The notes below the pieces were generated by a model. That model did not search any database. It saw only the letters and a program-made list of their open reading frames with translations, and was not told the origin of the DNA. Made by a program: the position numbers and the translations under genes. Below, in pieces: positions 1-9,103 of a stretch of 64,000 nucleotides of DNA (the first letter of the stretch is position 1; each line of letters begins with the position of its first letter). The stretch is from Bradyrhizobium algeriense (GTDB taxonomy: Bacteria > Pseudomonadota > Alphaproteobacteria > Rhizobiales > Xanthobacteraceae). The stretch covers positions 310,001 through 374,000 of the forward strand of contig NZ_JAZHRV010000001.1 of assembly GCF_036924595.1 (NCBI RefSeq), read 5' to 3'.

Positions 1-1364
1 GGCACGCCGGCGACGATGATCACGCGCTGGCCGGCGTTGGCAAAACCGTCACGAAAAGCAATGGAGCCGGCGCGATCGACCATGTCGTCCTGGTCGTGGG
101 CGTCTTCGGCCACCACGCAATGCACGCCCCAGACGACGGACAATTTGCGGCCGGTGACAAGGTTCGGCGTGATCGCCACCACCGGCAGCTTCGGCCGCTC
201 GCGCGCCACGCGGATCGCCGTCGAACCCGAGGAGGTCCAGCAGATGATCGCCGACAATTCCAGCGTCTCGGCGATCTGTCGCGCGGCGTCCGCGATGGCA
301 TCTCCAACCGTATTCTCCGGGTTGGACCGCTGCGCCGTCAGCACCGAGCGATAGGTCGGATCGCGCTCCACTTCCTCGCCGATGCGGTTCATAGTCGAGA
401 CCGCTTCGACCGGGAATTTGCCGGCGGCCGATTCAGCCGACAGCATGATGGCGTCGGCGCCTTCATAGACGGCGGTCGCGACGTCGGAGACTTCGGCGCG
501 CGTCGGTACCGGCGCCTGGATCATCGATTCCAGCATCTGCGTCGCAATCACCACCGGCTTGCCGGCCCGGCGCGCCATCCGCGTCATTTGCTTCTGCAGG
601 CTCGGCACCCGCTCCAGCGGCAGTTCGACGCCGAGATCGCCGCGCGCCACCATCAGCGCGTCGGAGGCGTCGATGATTTCGCCGAGCCGGTCGATCGCCT
701 GCGGCTTTTCGATCTTGGCCATCACGGCGGCGCGGCCGCGGATCATCCGCTTGGCTTCGTGAACGTCCTCGGCGCGCTGCACGAAGGAGAGCGCGATCCA
801 GTCAACCCCGGTCACCAGCGCCGCTTCGAGGTCGGCGCGGTCCTTCGGCGTCATCGCCGAAACAGGAAGGTCGGTATCGGGCAGGCTGACGCCCTTGCGG
901 TCCGACATCTTGCCGCCGATCACCACCCGCGTCACCGCGCGTTCGCTCGAAGTTTCCTCGGCGATCAGCCGCACCTTGCCGTCGTCGAGCAGCAGGGCAT
1001 GGCCCGGCCGCAGGGCGGCGAGGATTTCCGGATGCGGCAACTGCACGCGGTTGTTGTCGCCCGGCGCCTTGTCGGAATCGAGCACAAAACTCTGGCCGTT
1101 CTTGAGCTGGGTGGAGCCTTCGGCAAAGGCACCGAGCCGCAGCTTCGGTCCCTGCAGGTCGACCAGGATGCCGATCGGGCGGCCATAGCTCGACTCGACA
1201 TTGCGGATAGTCGAGACCAGCTCGCGCATCTTGTCGTGCGGCGTGTGGCTCATATTGATGCGGAATACGTCCGCGCCGGCCTCGAACAGCTTCCGGATCA
1301 TCGCGCTGTCTGACGATGCCGGGCCGAGGGTTGCGAGGATTTTGATACGACGGAGCCGTCTCAT
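1..1364 (-). CDS. pyk: Pyruvate kinase (3' end beyond window)
   Basis: Glycolytic enzyme converting phosphoenolpyruvate and ADP to pyruvate and ATP in the cytoplasm. Reading leftward from the ATG at 1364 the protein begins MRRLRRIKILATLGPASSD and shows the family landmarks in order: FRINMSH, DLQGPKLRLG, the MAKIEKPQA motif with the catalytic lysine, the metal-binding MVARGDLGVELP segment and SAESAAGKFPVEAV. About 454 residues are visible against the usual 470-480, so only the extreme C-terminus is lost at the window edge. Its ATG overlaps the stop of the upstream DUF1036 gene (ATGA), so the two are probably translationally coupled. Confidence 0.96.
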   Translation of the reverse strand, partial: MRRLRRIKILATLGPASSDSAMIRKLFEAGADVFRINMSHTPHDKMRELVSTIRNVESSYGRPIGILVDLQGPKLRLGAFAEGSTQLKNGQSFVLDSDKAPGDNNRVQLPHPEILAALRPGHALLLDDGKVRLIAEETSSERAVTRVVIGGKMSDRKGVSLPDTDLPVSAMTPKDRADLEAALVTGVDWIALSFVQRAEDVHEAKRMIRGRAAVMAKIEKPQAIDRLGEIIDASDALMVARGDLGVELPLERVPSLQKQMTRMARRAGKPVVIATQMLESMIQAPVPTRAEVSDVATAVYEGADAIMLSAESAAGKFPVEAVSTMNRIGEEVERDPTYRSVLTAQRSNPENTVGDAIADAARQIAETLELSAIICWTSSGSTAIRVARERPKLPVVAITPNLVTGRKLSVVWGVHCVVAEDAHDQDDMVDRAGSIAFRDGFANAGQRVIIVAGV

Positions 1365-1942
1365 TGCTTGGGCGCCGGGGCTGGCGGCAGACCCGGTCCG
1401 CTTGGCGGATTGGACAGGCCGGGAACCCCGCCGGGGCCGCCCGGTCCCATTGTTCCCGGAATTCCCGGCACGCGCTGCCCGGGTAGCTCGTTGGCTTCGG
1501 TCAGTTGCACGGTCCACGCTCGCTGTTCGCCTGTGTCGACCTCGAAGAACCCGGTGCGGTCGTAGCCGCGCGCCAGGCAATTCTCGGTACCCTTGATGGT
1601 GAATTCCTTGTCACGCGAACACATGAAGGCCTGTCCCGACCATTCGCCGCCGCGGTCATAGTCGAGCGCGTAGATGTAATAGTAACGGGCGACAAGAGTT
1701 CCGCGCAGCAGCGTCTCGCAACTGCGCGATGACACGTTCCACCAGCCTTCGGTGGTCCAGCCCTCGGGGTCCTTGTAGCCCAGCGCAATGCCGACCCGGC
1801 TGGAAGTGTTGTTGCAGAGCCGGAAATCGGCTGCCGCCGGACTGTTCCACAGGCACGTCGCCGCCAACGCGAGCATCGGCATCAGGCCGGCGGTCATGCG
1901 AGCGGAGAGGGAGGTCAGGCATCGAGAATCTTTTGCGGTCAT
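1361..1942 (-). CDS. DUF1036 secreted protein with Gly/Pro-rich tail
   Basis: Protein of 193 residues with a hydrophobic export segment at about residues 17-37 ending in SPAAA before the mature start DFRLCNN. The middle part (residues 38-150) matches the DUF1036 family as I know it: FRLCNNTSSRVGIALGY, cysteines at spaced positions and many aromatic residues. The last 35 residues are a collagen-like run rich in Gly and Pro. Function is unknown; it is normally found just upstream of pyk in Bradyrhizobium relatives. The stop overlaps the pyk start. The start is uncertain: no clear ribosome site lies before 1942, and an internal Met at 1897 would shorten the pre-signal region. Confidence 0.8.
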   Translation of the reverse strand: MTAKDSRCLTSLSARMTAGLMPMLALAATCLWNSPAAADFRLCNNTSSRVGIALGYKDPEGWTTEGWWNVSSRSCETLLRGTLVARYYYIYALDYDRGGEWSGQAFMCSRDKEFTIKGTENCLARGYDRTGFFEVDTGEQRAWTVQLTEANELPGQRVPGIPGTMGPGGPGGVPGLSNPPSGPGLPPAPAPKQ

Positions 1943-2149
1943 GCAGTGAAGCTATATCAAATCATTGACGATTTCGCGTGAGCCGGCGGGACCTGTCAAC
2001 GGCCGGGCACGCCTTTCCCGCGCTATGGGAAACCGGGACCCCACGTGCGATAGCCGCTTTTGCGCGCAGATATGGCAAAATCTGTGACAATTCCCACCTG
2101 ATATCAATATGCTCGACCCCATATCACGCAGGACCCAGGACCCAAGGCC

Positions 2150-2452
2150 ATGACGATCGACGACAAAACCAGAACGGAACTGGAAGCCGCCGTTTTCCGG
2201 CGCCTGGTTGACCACCTGCGCGCCCGTACCGACGTCCAGAACATCGATTTGATGAATCTGGCCGGCTTCTGCCGCAACTGCCTGTCCAACTGGATGAAGG
2301 AAGAGGCCGACGCCAAAGGGGTCGCCGTCAGCAAGGACGAGAGCCGCGAGGCGGTCTACGGCATGCCCTATGAGGAGTGGAAGGCGAAACACCAGGGTAC
2401 GGCCACGCCGGAGCAGTTGGCCGCGATGAAGAAGGTCCACCCCGGGCATTGA
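2150..2452 (+). CDS. DUF1244 family protein
   Basis: Cytoplasmic protein of 100 residues matching the DUF1244 family, recognisable from VFRRLVDHLRARTDVQNID, the LAGFCRNCLSNWM segment with its CRNC cysteine pair, and the YGMPYEEWKAKHQ block near the C-terminus. The paired cysteines suggest metal or redox sensitivity, but the function is not established. It stands alone on the plus strand and is followed by a palindromic repeat. Confidence 0.85.
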   Translation: MTIDDKTRTELEAAVFRRLVDHLRARTDVQNIDLMNLAGFCRNCLSNWMKEEADAKGVAVSKDESREAVYGMPYEEWKAKHQGTATPEQLAAMKKVHPGH

Positions 2453-2462
2453 GCCTTACTTC

Positions 2463-2584
2463 GTAGCCCCGGATGGAGCGCAGCGCAATCCGGGGCAGTG
2501 CCCGCCGGGCGAAAGTTTCCCGGATTGCGCGGAGCCTGTCATCGGGCGCGCATTCGCGCGACCCGTTGGCTCCATCCGGCTACG
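2463..2584. repeat. Interspersed palindromic repeat (GTAGCCCCGGATG family)
   Basis: The block starts GTAGCCCCGGATGGAGCGC and ends with the complementary TCCATCCGGCTAC, with internal CGCAATCCGGG / CCCGGATTGCG pairing. It can fold into a long imperfect hairpin. Related copies in this window lie at 45697-45764 and 47526-47634. It lies between DUF1244 and gapR and has no coding potential. Confidence 0.75.
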
Positions 2585-2742
2585 TATCCTCATCTCCTGT
2601 GGGCGCGCTGTGGATGAGCGCGATGCTGCCTTGACGCAAGGCGCGGCGATCTTTCAGGTCAATCCTGAAAAAAGCGCCGTGCGGTAACGCGTGCGGCGCT
2701 TGATCTTTCAGCATCACTTTCAGTTCCATTCAGGAGTACCCG

Positions 2743-3015
2743 ATGGCCACCTCCGCCGCCGCCGTCCAGGACGAGCCCGCGACAAAATTCGCCAAAGACC
2801 AGCTCAAGGCCATCATCGAGCGCATCGAGCGTCTGGAAGAAGAAAAGAAGACGATCTCCGACGATATCCGTGACGTCTATGCGGAAGCCAAGGGCAACGG
2901 CTTCGACGTCAAGGTGCTGCGCACCATCGTGCGCATGCGCAAGCAGGACGCCAATGAGCGCGCCGAGCAGGAAACCATTCTGGAGACCTACATGCAGGCG
3001 CTCGGGATGCTGTGA
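2743..3015 (+). CDS. gapR: GapR nucleoid-associated protein (DUF2312)
   Basis: Protein of 90 residues. After a short N-terminal arm it has [23 protein letters not shown] and then the [19 protein letters not shown] block that identifies DUF2312, the GapR family. In Caulobacter GapR is a tetrameric clamp that binds AT-rich or overtwisted DNA ahead of polymerases and supports topoisomerase action. The first half is a coiled coil; the conserved basic residues of the second half contact DNA. A good ribosome site (CAGGAGTACCCG) precedes the ATG. The gene is monocistronic. Confidence 0.93.
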   Translation: MATSAAAVQDEPATKFAKDQLKAIIERIERLEEEKKTISDDIRDVYAEAKGNGFDVKVLRTIVRMRKQDANERAEQETILETYMQALGML

Positions 3016-3027
3016 GGCGTCGAACGA

Positions 3028-3120
3028 TGTCATACGCGGGCTTGACCCGCGTATCCATCAAACATCAAAGCCCTTCATGCGAAGAGGATGGATTGCCGGG
3101 TCAAGCCCGGCAATGACGAC
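3028..3120. repeat. Palindromic intergenic repeat (GGGCTTGACCCGC / GGGTCAAGCCCGG type)
   Basis: Two self-complementary arms, CGCGGGCTTGACCCGCG and TGCCGGGTCAAGCCCGGCA, are separated by about 45 bases, with the outer words GTATCCAT and ATGGAT also complementary. It fills the gap between the convergent gapR and DUF882 genes and may act as a bidirectional transcription end, although no T-run is present. Confidence 0.7.
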
Positions 3121-3126
3121 GAGCGC

Positions 3127-4761
3127 CTAGCGCAGCGCGGCGGTGCGCATTACGAACGACTGCGTCGGCAGTTGCGCGGTCGCCGATCCCGTGAAGCGGT
3201 CGCAGGTCATGCCCATCATCGGATCTTCCGAGAAGGCCATGGCGATCGCGGCCGGCGGCTTGACGAAGTAGCTGCGCATCTGGGTCATCTCGGTGTCGCC
3301 GAGTACCGTCGTCGACATCGCGCTGCTCGCGCTCGGCGCCAGTATCACCACCCGCATCCAGACATCGTTGCCCCGGGCGGCGGCGAGACGGGTCGAGGTC
3401 GCGACCACGGCGTCCTGACCCTGCGCGCCCTTGGCGACCACGGTATTGATTTCGGTTGCGGCACCGGCATTGCGCGCCAGACGGGTGGGACGCGGCGGGA
3501 CCGGCGCGGAGGCGGCGACGACGTTGGCGCGATCGACCGGCGAGGAGGCGGCCGGTGCATAGGCCATCGCCTTGTTGAACGCTTCGGTGACGCTGGCCGT
3601 CGGCTGCGGATCGGTGGCGGCGGCGAGCGCCTGGCGTGCGCGCAGCGCTGCGACCTGGGCAGGGGTAGCCTGGTTCGCCGCCCTCGGTACGTCGTCCCAG
3701 AAGCCACGGGAGTTGATGATATCCGCCGGCGTCTGCGGTTTCGGCTCGGTGTTGTCGGCGGAAGCCTGCGCGGCCGGTTTCGCGTCAGGCTTAGCCTTGG
3801 GCGCCGACACGATCTGCGCGTCGGCCGAAGCCAATTGGAGCGTGGCTCCGACCTGCGGTTTCGCACGCGGCGTCGGAACGGGATCCGCTGACTTCGCCGG
3901 TGACGCTGCGGCCGTCACGCTGGCCGGGGTGGGCTTCTCGTTCTTGACGGGAGCGCCGCCACCTTCGTCGTCCTCTTCGGTCGACTTGCCGCCCCTGAAC
4001 AGGGCCGCGAACAGGTTCGGCATTTTGCCGACGGTTGCGGCATTGTCGCCATTGCCGCGGCGCTCGATGTCGGCGCGGGCCAGTTCATAGCCCTTCATCG
4101 GACCGCCATTGGACGGCAGGTGAACGGTGCGCCCATCCGGGAACACCCTGGCGAGTTGATCGTGGGTCATGCGCGGCCAGTGACGGACGCTGCCGGTGTC
4201 GAGATGGACGAACGGCGATCCCGAGGTCGGGTAGAAGCCGACGCCGCCACGCTGCAGGCGGAGCCCGGCGGCGCGGATCTGCTCCAGCGGCACGTCCGGA
4301 ATGTAGAAGTCCATGGCGTGGCCGAGCATATGCTGGCTGAAGCGCGCCACGCCGGAAGAGCGGCGGCGGAGCATGGAGTTGGTAGCGGGGGAACGGTAGG
4401 CGGAGATGATCTGGATCGGCTTCTTGCCGTCGACGTCGCGGTAGACTTCCCAGAGGATGTCGAACAGATGCCGATCCATCGTGGTGGAGTCCTGGCTGCG
4501 CCAGTCGCGGAGGAAGTGATTGAGTTTCTTCAGCGCTTCTTCGTCGTAGCGACCGTCGCGCTTGAAGGTGACGGTGAGGTCTTCGTCGGAATGGGTGTGG
4601 TGGAAGGAGAGGGTGCGGGTTTCGTTCAGCGCCGTCGCATCATGCACCGAGCCGGCACCGGCGAGCAGCAACAGCGAAGTCAGCCCGATCCGATATCCGG
4701 CCTTTGGCAGAACAAGCGGATTGAATTGGCGCGCGAAACCAGCCAGCACGTAAGAGCCCAC
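3127..4761 (-). CDS. DUF882 / YcbK-like M15 peptidase-family protein
   Basis: Envelope protein of about 544 residues. A hydrophobic N-terminal segment (residues 24-37) is followed by a DUF882 domain of the peptidase M15 fold (residues 50-215). The zinc-site residues are visible: His144 and Asp151 in SQHMLGHAMD and His186 in VHLDTG, with SAYRSPATNSMLRRRSSGVA just before. This suggests a D,D- or L,D-carboxypeptidase acting on peptidoglycan. The remaining 300 residues are Ala/Pro/Lys-rich and low complexity, probably a periplasmic linker or tail. The start is a GTG without a strong ribosome site, so it may begin slightly further in. Next gene upstream on the same strand is an L,D-transpeptidase, fitting a wall-remodelling role. 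Confidence 0.85.
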   Translation of the reverse strand: MGSYVLAGFARQFNPLVLPKAGYRIGLTSLLLLAGAGSVHDATALNETRTLSFHHTHSDEDLTVTFKRDGRYDEEALKKLNHFLRDWRSQDSTTMDRHLFDILWEVYRDVDGKKPIQIISAYRSPATNSMLRRRSSGVARFSQHMLGHAMDFYIPDVPLEQIRAAGLRLQRGGVGFYPTSGSPFVHLDTGSVRHWPRMTHDQLARVFPDGRTVHLPSNGGPMKGYELARADIERRGNGDNAATVGKMPNLFAALFRGGKSTEEDDEGGGAPVKNEKPTPASVTAAASPAKSADPVPTPRAKPQVGATLQLASADAQIVSAPKAKPDAKPAAQASADNTEPKPQTPADIINSRGFWDDVPRAANQATPAQVAALRARQALAAATDPQPTASVTEAFNKAMAYAPAASSPVDRANVVAASAPVPPRPTRLARNAGAATEINTVVAKGAQGQDAVVATSTRLAAARGNDVWMRVVILAPSASSAMSTTVLGDTEMTQMRSYFVKPPAAIAMAFSEDPMMGMTCDRFTGSATAQLPTQSFVMRTAALR

Positions 4762-4771
4762 CCAGTCGACG

Positions 4772-4862
4772 AGCGTTCACGGTGTTTCTTTTGCAAGACC
4801 CCGGCAAAAGAGGGTGAACGCTTTCTTAAAGCGGGATGGTTAACCGATGTTTACCGTCCCGC
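4772..4862. promoter_or_regulatory. Two consecutive hairpins upstream of the DUF882 gene
   Basis: The first hairpin pairs AGCGTTCAC (4772-4780) with GTGAACGCT (4814-4822) and, nested inside it, CTTTTGC (4788-4794) with GCAAAAG (4804-4810). The second pairs GCGGGA-TGGTTAAC (4831-4844) with GTTTACC-G-TCCCGC (4849-4862). They lie 11 bases upstream of the proposed GTG start of the DUF882 gene, in its 5' leader. They could be a transcription terminator for the upstream gene or a translational control element; no T-run follows on the minus strand. Confidence 0.5.
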
Positions 4863-5003
4863 CCCCCAGTTAGACTTAACCTAACCCGTGGACTGTGGCG
4901 AAAAAGTGCCCGGTGCCGAAACCTGGATGGATAGGGTTAACGTAAACGAACCCGCCCCGGAGGCGAGGTCGTTGATTTTGTTCGGAAATCCCGTTCGGCG
5001 GGG

Positions 5004-7133
5004 TTACCGGGTGAATCGCTGTTGCGGCCGGCGGCCAACCGGGGCCGGCGGCGTCGCGGTCGACGGGCCGCCGAACAGGCGCTCGAAGAATGAGGGTCCG
5101 GAGGAAAAGGTGTTGTCGCTGGCGAAGCTGACGCCGGGCGGCAACGCATCCTTCGGGCGCGAATAGTTCGGCTGCGCGTGGGAGACCAGGGTCTCGAGGT
5201 CCCGGTTGCGGCCGTTCTTCAGCAAATTGATCATCGTGGCGTCGCGGCCGTAGATGTCCTTGCGGATATGCAGCTTGCCGGCGTCATCCACGAACGCGGT
5301 CTGGTAGGTGATGTTGACCGGTATCGGCGTCGGGAATTTCAGGTCGATCTCGCTGCGGCCGTACATGCTGCGGATTTTCTCCGGGGTGTAGCTCGCGTTC
5401 GGCATCACGATGTTGAGCAGCGTCGAGGCGTATTGATCCGGATTCTGCACCCGCATGCAGCCATGGCTGAACGCGCGCTCTTCCTTGGCGAACAGATTCT
5501 TGTCCGGGGTGTCGTGCTGATAGACCAGGAACTTGTTCGGGAAGTTGAAACGGATGCGGCCGAGCGCATTGGCTTCGCCCGGCGGCTGCGAAATATGGAT
5601 GCTGCCGTCGCGGTTGCGCTCCAGTCGCAGGCCCATGCGATCCAGCACGGTCGGATCCTGCTGCAGGGCGGGCAGATATTCGTTGTAGATGATCGACGGC
5701 GGTACGTTCCAGGTCGGGTTGACCGTGATGAACTTCATCGTCTCCGTCAGCATCGGCGTCGCATGTTTGCCCGGCTTTCCGGTCACGACCCGCGTGGTCC
5801 AGACCGGGGCCCCGTTCTGCATCACCTTCAGCGTGAAGTCGGGAACGTTGAGAATGACATAGGCGTTGCCGAGCGAGGCCGCGCCGAGCTGGCGCGGCAG
5901 CCAGCGTAGGCGCTCCAGATTGACGAGGACGATGTCGATCTGCCGGTCGCGCTTCGGGCTGTTGATCGCCTTCACCGTGCGGTCGTCGAGTACGCCGGTC
6001 GGCTTGAGATCGACGCTCTCCTGGAATTTGCGCACGGCGGATGCGACCTTGGCGTCGTAATGCGTGCTGTCGGGATGGTCGGCGATGCCGAGCTTGGCGC
6101 GTAGTTGCGGCACACGCGGATCTTCCGGCGCCACCTCACCGAGCTTCTTGGTCGCAGCCTTGTAAGCCAGCGCCGGCCCCTCGGCGATGTGGATCATCGG
6201 TCCGTCGCCCTGACCGCGCAGCTCGGCGAGCTTGGCCTTCAATTCCCTGTAGAGCTTGTGCGGCGGGTTGTAGCCGTCGAGCGCCGCGGATGCGTCCTTG
6301 GCGGTCGAGATATTGGCGAGCACTTCGGCCGGATCGGTCGGATGCTCGGGATAGAGGATGTCGGCCGCGACCTGCGACCAGTGCATCCGGCCGCTCTGGG
6401 CCTGTCGCGCATAGTCGAGCATGCTCGCGGTCAGTTTCAGTTCGGCTTCGGCGAGCTGGTCCGGCGAAGCGGCGGCCGCAAAATCCGGCACCGGATAGTC
6501 GGCCGGATTGAGGCCCTCGGAGGCGGCGTCCTTCAAACGGGTGATCACGCCCTTGCCGCTGTCGGTCAATTTGCCGGCTTGCGTCCATTGCGGCGCATAG
6601 TCGCGCGCGGAGTAGAACTTCTCGACGGCAGCGCGCTCGTTCTTGCGGTCGAAATAGCGCAGCGACTTGGTGCCAAGCATGTCGCGCAGCCGGTCGGCAA
6701 CTGGCTGGTCGGCCGGTGCGACGGTGCTTACCTTCACTGACTCCTTGGCGGGTTCGGCGGCGGGCGCGGTGGCTGTCGCAGCCGGCGGCGCGGCGGTTGC
6801 GGCGTCGTTGGCTGCAGGCGTGGTGACGACTTCGGCCGGCTTGGGCTCGGTCGCCTTTGCGGCCGGGGCCGCCTCGGCCGGCTTGTCAGTTACCTTGGAT
6901 GCGTCAGGCACCGTGGCGGTGGTGTCCGTCTTGAAGTCGTCGACGGTGGGAGGCGGAACGTTCGCAGGTTCGGGGCGGGGGACTGCTGCGTCGATCGCGA
7001 GCTCGGCGGCGCTGGCGCGCGGCGTGGTCGACTGGGCCGCCAGTGCTGAGGTCGCGGATACCGTGAGGAAGGTTGCCGCGACGGCCATCAGCACGCGGTC
7101 AAATCCTGCACGATTCATCGAACAGTCACGCAT
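5004..7133 (-). CDS. L,D-transpeptidase (YcbB/LdtD-like)
   Basis: Periplasmic enzyme that forms 3-3 peptidoglycan cross-links or attaches proteins to the wall. About 709 residues: a Sec signal peptide (VLMAVAATFLTVSATSALAA), an Ala/Pro/Lys-rich disordered stretch to about residue 160, a helical scaffold domain, a PG_binding_1 domain around KVASAVRKFQESVDLKPTGV, and a YkuD catalytic domain with the signature SHGCMRVQNP, its cysteine near residue 557. I chose the ATG at 7133 because CCCAAGGGGG lies 8 bases upstream; an in-frame ATG at 7166 lacks this. The length and order match YcbB-type enzymes. Confidence 0.9.
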   Translation of the reverse strand: MRDCSMNRAGFDRVLMAVAATFLTVSATSALAAQSTTPRASAAELAIDAAVPRPEPANVPPPTVDDFKTDTTATVPDASKVTDKPAEAAPAAKATEPKPAEVVTTPAANDAATAAPPAATATAPAAEPAKESVKVSTVAPADQPVADRLRDMLGTKSLRYFDRKNERAAVEKFYSARDYAPQWTQAGKLTDSGKGVITRLKDAASEGLNPADYPVPDFAAAASPDQLAEAELKLTASMLDYARQAQSGRMHWSQVAADILYPEHPTDPAEVLANISTAKDASAALDGYNPPHKLYRELKAKLAELRGQGDGPMIHIAEGPALAYKAATKKLGEVAPEDPRVPQLRAKLGIADHPDSTHYDAKVASAVRKFQESVDLKPTGVLDDRTVKAINSPKRDRQIDIVLVNLERLRWLPRQLGAASLGNAYVILNVPDFTLKVMQNGAPVWTTRVVTGKPGKHATPMLTETMKFITVNPTWNVPPSIIYNEYLPALQQDPTVLDRMGLRLERNRDGSIHISQPPGEANALGRIRFNFPNKFLVYQHDTPDKNLFAKEERAFSHGCMRVQNPDQYASTLLNIVMPNASYTPEKIRSMYGRSEIDLKFPTPIPVNITYQTAFVDDAGKLHIRKDIYGRDATMINLLKNGRNRDLETLVSHAQPNYSRPKDALPPGVSFASDNTFSSGPSFFERLFGGPSTATPPAPVGRRPQQRFTR

Positions 7134-7499
7134 CGTCACACCCCCTTGGGCGAACTGCCCCGGCATGGAACAGTCGTTAGGTATCGTTCGTCACGGCTTG
7201 CGCGGGAAGCGCCGGCTCGGTCGGTTTCTCAGTCGTACGCCTGCACGCCACGGTTCAAACGCAGACGATACATATGCCCCTCTCATGCAGCCAGCGCCAT
7301 GCGGGACAACTCACGACAAACTGACCTCAAACAACCCGTTTGCATTCGGGTCTCGCGGTTTTGCCACGCTCCCCGCCGTTTGTCTGTCACCGCCAAGCCA
7401 CGGTTCAAAAGCTTCCGAACGATGGATGTCGTTGGTTTGCCACGATCTTTGCCATGCGGGCGCCATAATCGCCCGCCGGCTGTCCGCTTAGTTCGCGTC
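7134..7499. other. Intergenic region, no gene seen
   Basis: This 366-base gap between two minus-strand genes contains no convincing coding frame. The only structure noticed is a 13-base direct repeat GCCACGGTTCAAA at 7247-7259 and 7397-7409. It should hold the promoter of the L,D-transpeptidase gene and the end of the sigma-54 regulator transcript. Confidence 0.5.
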
Positions 7500-8999
7500 T
7501 CAGTTCGCATCCTGCGCGCCGTCTTCGGCAGAGTCGTCGGCGGCCGCCTCATCGAGCTTGCGGTAGAGCGTGGAGCGGCCGATCTTGAGTCGCCGCGCGA
7601 CTTCCGACATCTGCCCGCGATAATGCGAGATCGCAAAACGGATGATCTCGTTTTCCATGTCCTCGAGCGGCCGCACCTCGCCGGTGGCGGTCAGCATCGA
7701 AAGGTTGCCGGCAGTGGCGAGCGGAGCAATCGGTATATCACTACCCGAAACCATGGCGGGCGCCGTCGATGGCGCGACGATTAACGGTTCGCTGTGCGCC
7801 AGCTGGCCGTCGGTTGCGGCGTGGCCGACGGTTTGCGGGAAATCCGACAGGCCGAGTTGGTCGCTCTCGCTCATGACGACGGCGCGATACACCGTGTTCT
7901 CGAGCTGGCGGATGTTGCCGGGCCAATCGAGCTGCGCGAGATGGGCCACGGCCTCGCCGCTGATACCGGTGATGGTGCGGTTTTCCTCGGCGGCAAAGCG
8001 CGCCAGGAAATGCCGCAGCAGATGCGGGATGTCTTCGCGCCGCAGCCGCAGCGGCGGGATCGTCAGCGGCAGCACGTGCAGCCGGTAGAACAGATCCTCG
8101 CGGAATGCGCCGCTCTTCACGAGGTCGAGCAGTTTGCGGTTGGTCGCGGAAATGATGCGGACGTCGACCTTCACCGGCTTGCGGCCGCCGACTGCCTCGA
8201 CGGTGCCTTCCTGCAGCGCGCGCAACAGCTTTACCTGCGCCGCCAGCGGCAACTCGCCGACCTCATCGAGAAACAGCGTGCCGCCGGAAGCTTCGACGAA
8301 TTTGCCCATGTGACGTTCGGTGGCGCCGGTGAAGGCGCCCTTCTCGTGACCGAACAGGATCGATTCCACGAGATTGTCGGGGATGGCGCCGCAATTGACC
8401 GCGACGAACGGTTTCGACTTGCGTTCGCTGGAACCATGGATGGCGCGGGCGAACAATTCCTTGCCGACGCCGGACTCGCCCTCGACCAGCACCGGAATGC
8501 TCGAGCTCGCCGCCTTCTGCGCGGTGCGCAGCACGGCTGCCATGGTTTCGCTGCGGGTGATGACGTCGGCAAAGGTCAGCCGGCCTTCGCGGCTGTGGCG
8601 GATGCGCTGCAGTTCGCCCTTGAGCGCAGAAGTATTGAGTGCGTTGCGCAGCGACACCTGCAGCCGTTCGAAGCCGACCGGCTTGACCACGAAATCCTGC
8701 GCACCGGCGCGCATCGCTGAAACCACATTGTCGATGCCGCCATGGGCGGTCTGCACGATGACGGGGATGCTCAGGCCTGCTTCACGCATTTTTGAAAGTA
8801 CGCCGAGGCCGTCGAGGCCGGGCATCACGAGGTCGAGCACCACCGCATCGATCGCCTGCGCATCAGGGGCGGTCAGCAGGGCCACGGCGGCATCGCCGCT
8901 ATCGACGACGAGGGGCTCATAACCGCACTTCTGCACCATGTTTTCAACCAAACGGCGCTGCACAGCGTCGTCATCGGCAATCAAAATGGTGGCAGCCAT
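7500..8999 (-). CDS. Sigma-54-dependent response regulator (NtrC family)
   Basis: Transcription activator of about 499 residues with the three classic parts. A receiver domain (residues 1-120) has the acidic pocket IADDD and phospho-acceptor Asp56 in VVLDLVMPG. The AAA+ domain (145-375) has Walker A GESGVGKE (174-181), the sigma-54 contact loop GAFTGA (221-226) and Walker B GGTLFLDE. A Fis-type helix-turn-helix near the C-terminus reads MSEVARRLKIGRSTLYRKL. The ATG at 8999 follows GCGGGGAAAAACC; the GTG at 9014 lies upstream of that ribosome site and is rejected. No sensor kinase is adjacent, so its partner and targets are unknown. A low-complexity linker lies between AAA+ and HTH. Confidence 0.93.
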   Translation of the reverse strand: MAATILIADDDAVQRRLVENMVQKCGYEPLVVDSGDAAVALLTAPDAQAIDAVVLDLVMPGLDGLGVLSKMREAGLSIPVIVQTAHGGIDNVVSAMRAGAQDFVVKPVGFERLQVSLRNALNTSALKGELQRIRHSREGRLTFADVITRSETMAAVLRTAQKAASSSIPVLVEGESGVGKELFARAIHGSSERKSKPFVAVNCGAIPDNLVESILFGHEKGAFTGATERHMGKFVEASGGTLFLDEVGELPLAAQVKLLRALQEGTVEAVGGRKPVKVDVRIISATNRKLLDLVKSGAFREDLFYRLHVLPLTIPPLRLRREDIPHLLRHFLARFAAEENRTITGISGEAVAHLAQLDWPGNIRQLENTVYRAVVMSESDQLGLSDFPQTVGHAATDGQLAHSEPLIVAPSTAPAMVSGSDIPIAPLATAGNLSMLTATGEVRPLEDMENEIIRFAISHYRGQMSEVARRLKIGRSTLYRKLDEAAADDSAEDGAQDAN

Positions 9000-9103
9000 G
9001 GTTTTTCCCCGCACGCTACTGGATTGTATCGAATCGGGGCACTTTCGCCGATGCCGATTAACGCACGCTTAATTGTTGGAAATGGCATCCGTGGGGCGGG
9101 GAA

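Noticed and set aside
96..1313. Open frame of 405 codons on the plus strand
   Set aside because: It is the antisense shadow of pyruvate kinase, rich in Arg and His, without ribosome site or family resemblance.
8997..9014. GTG start at 9014 for the sigma-54 regulator
   Set aside because: The ribosome site GGGGAAA lies between this codon and the ATG at 8999, so the ATG is the better start.
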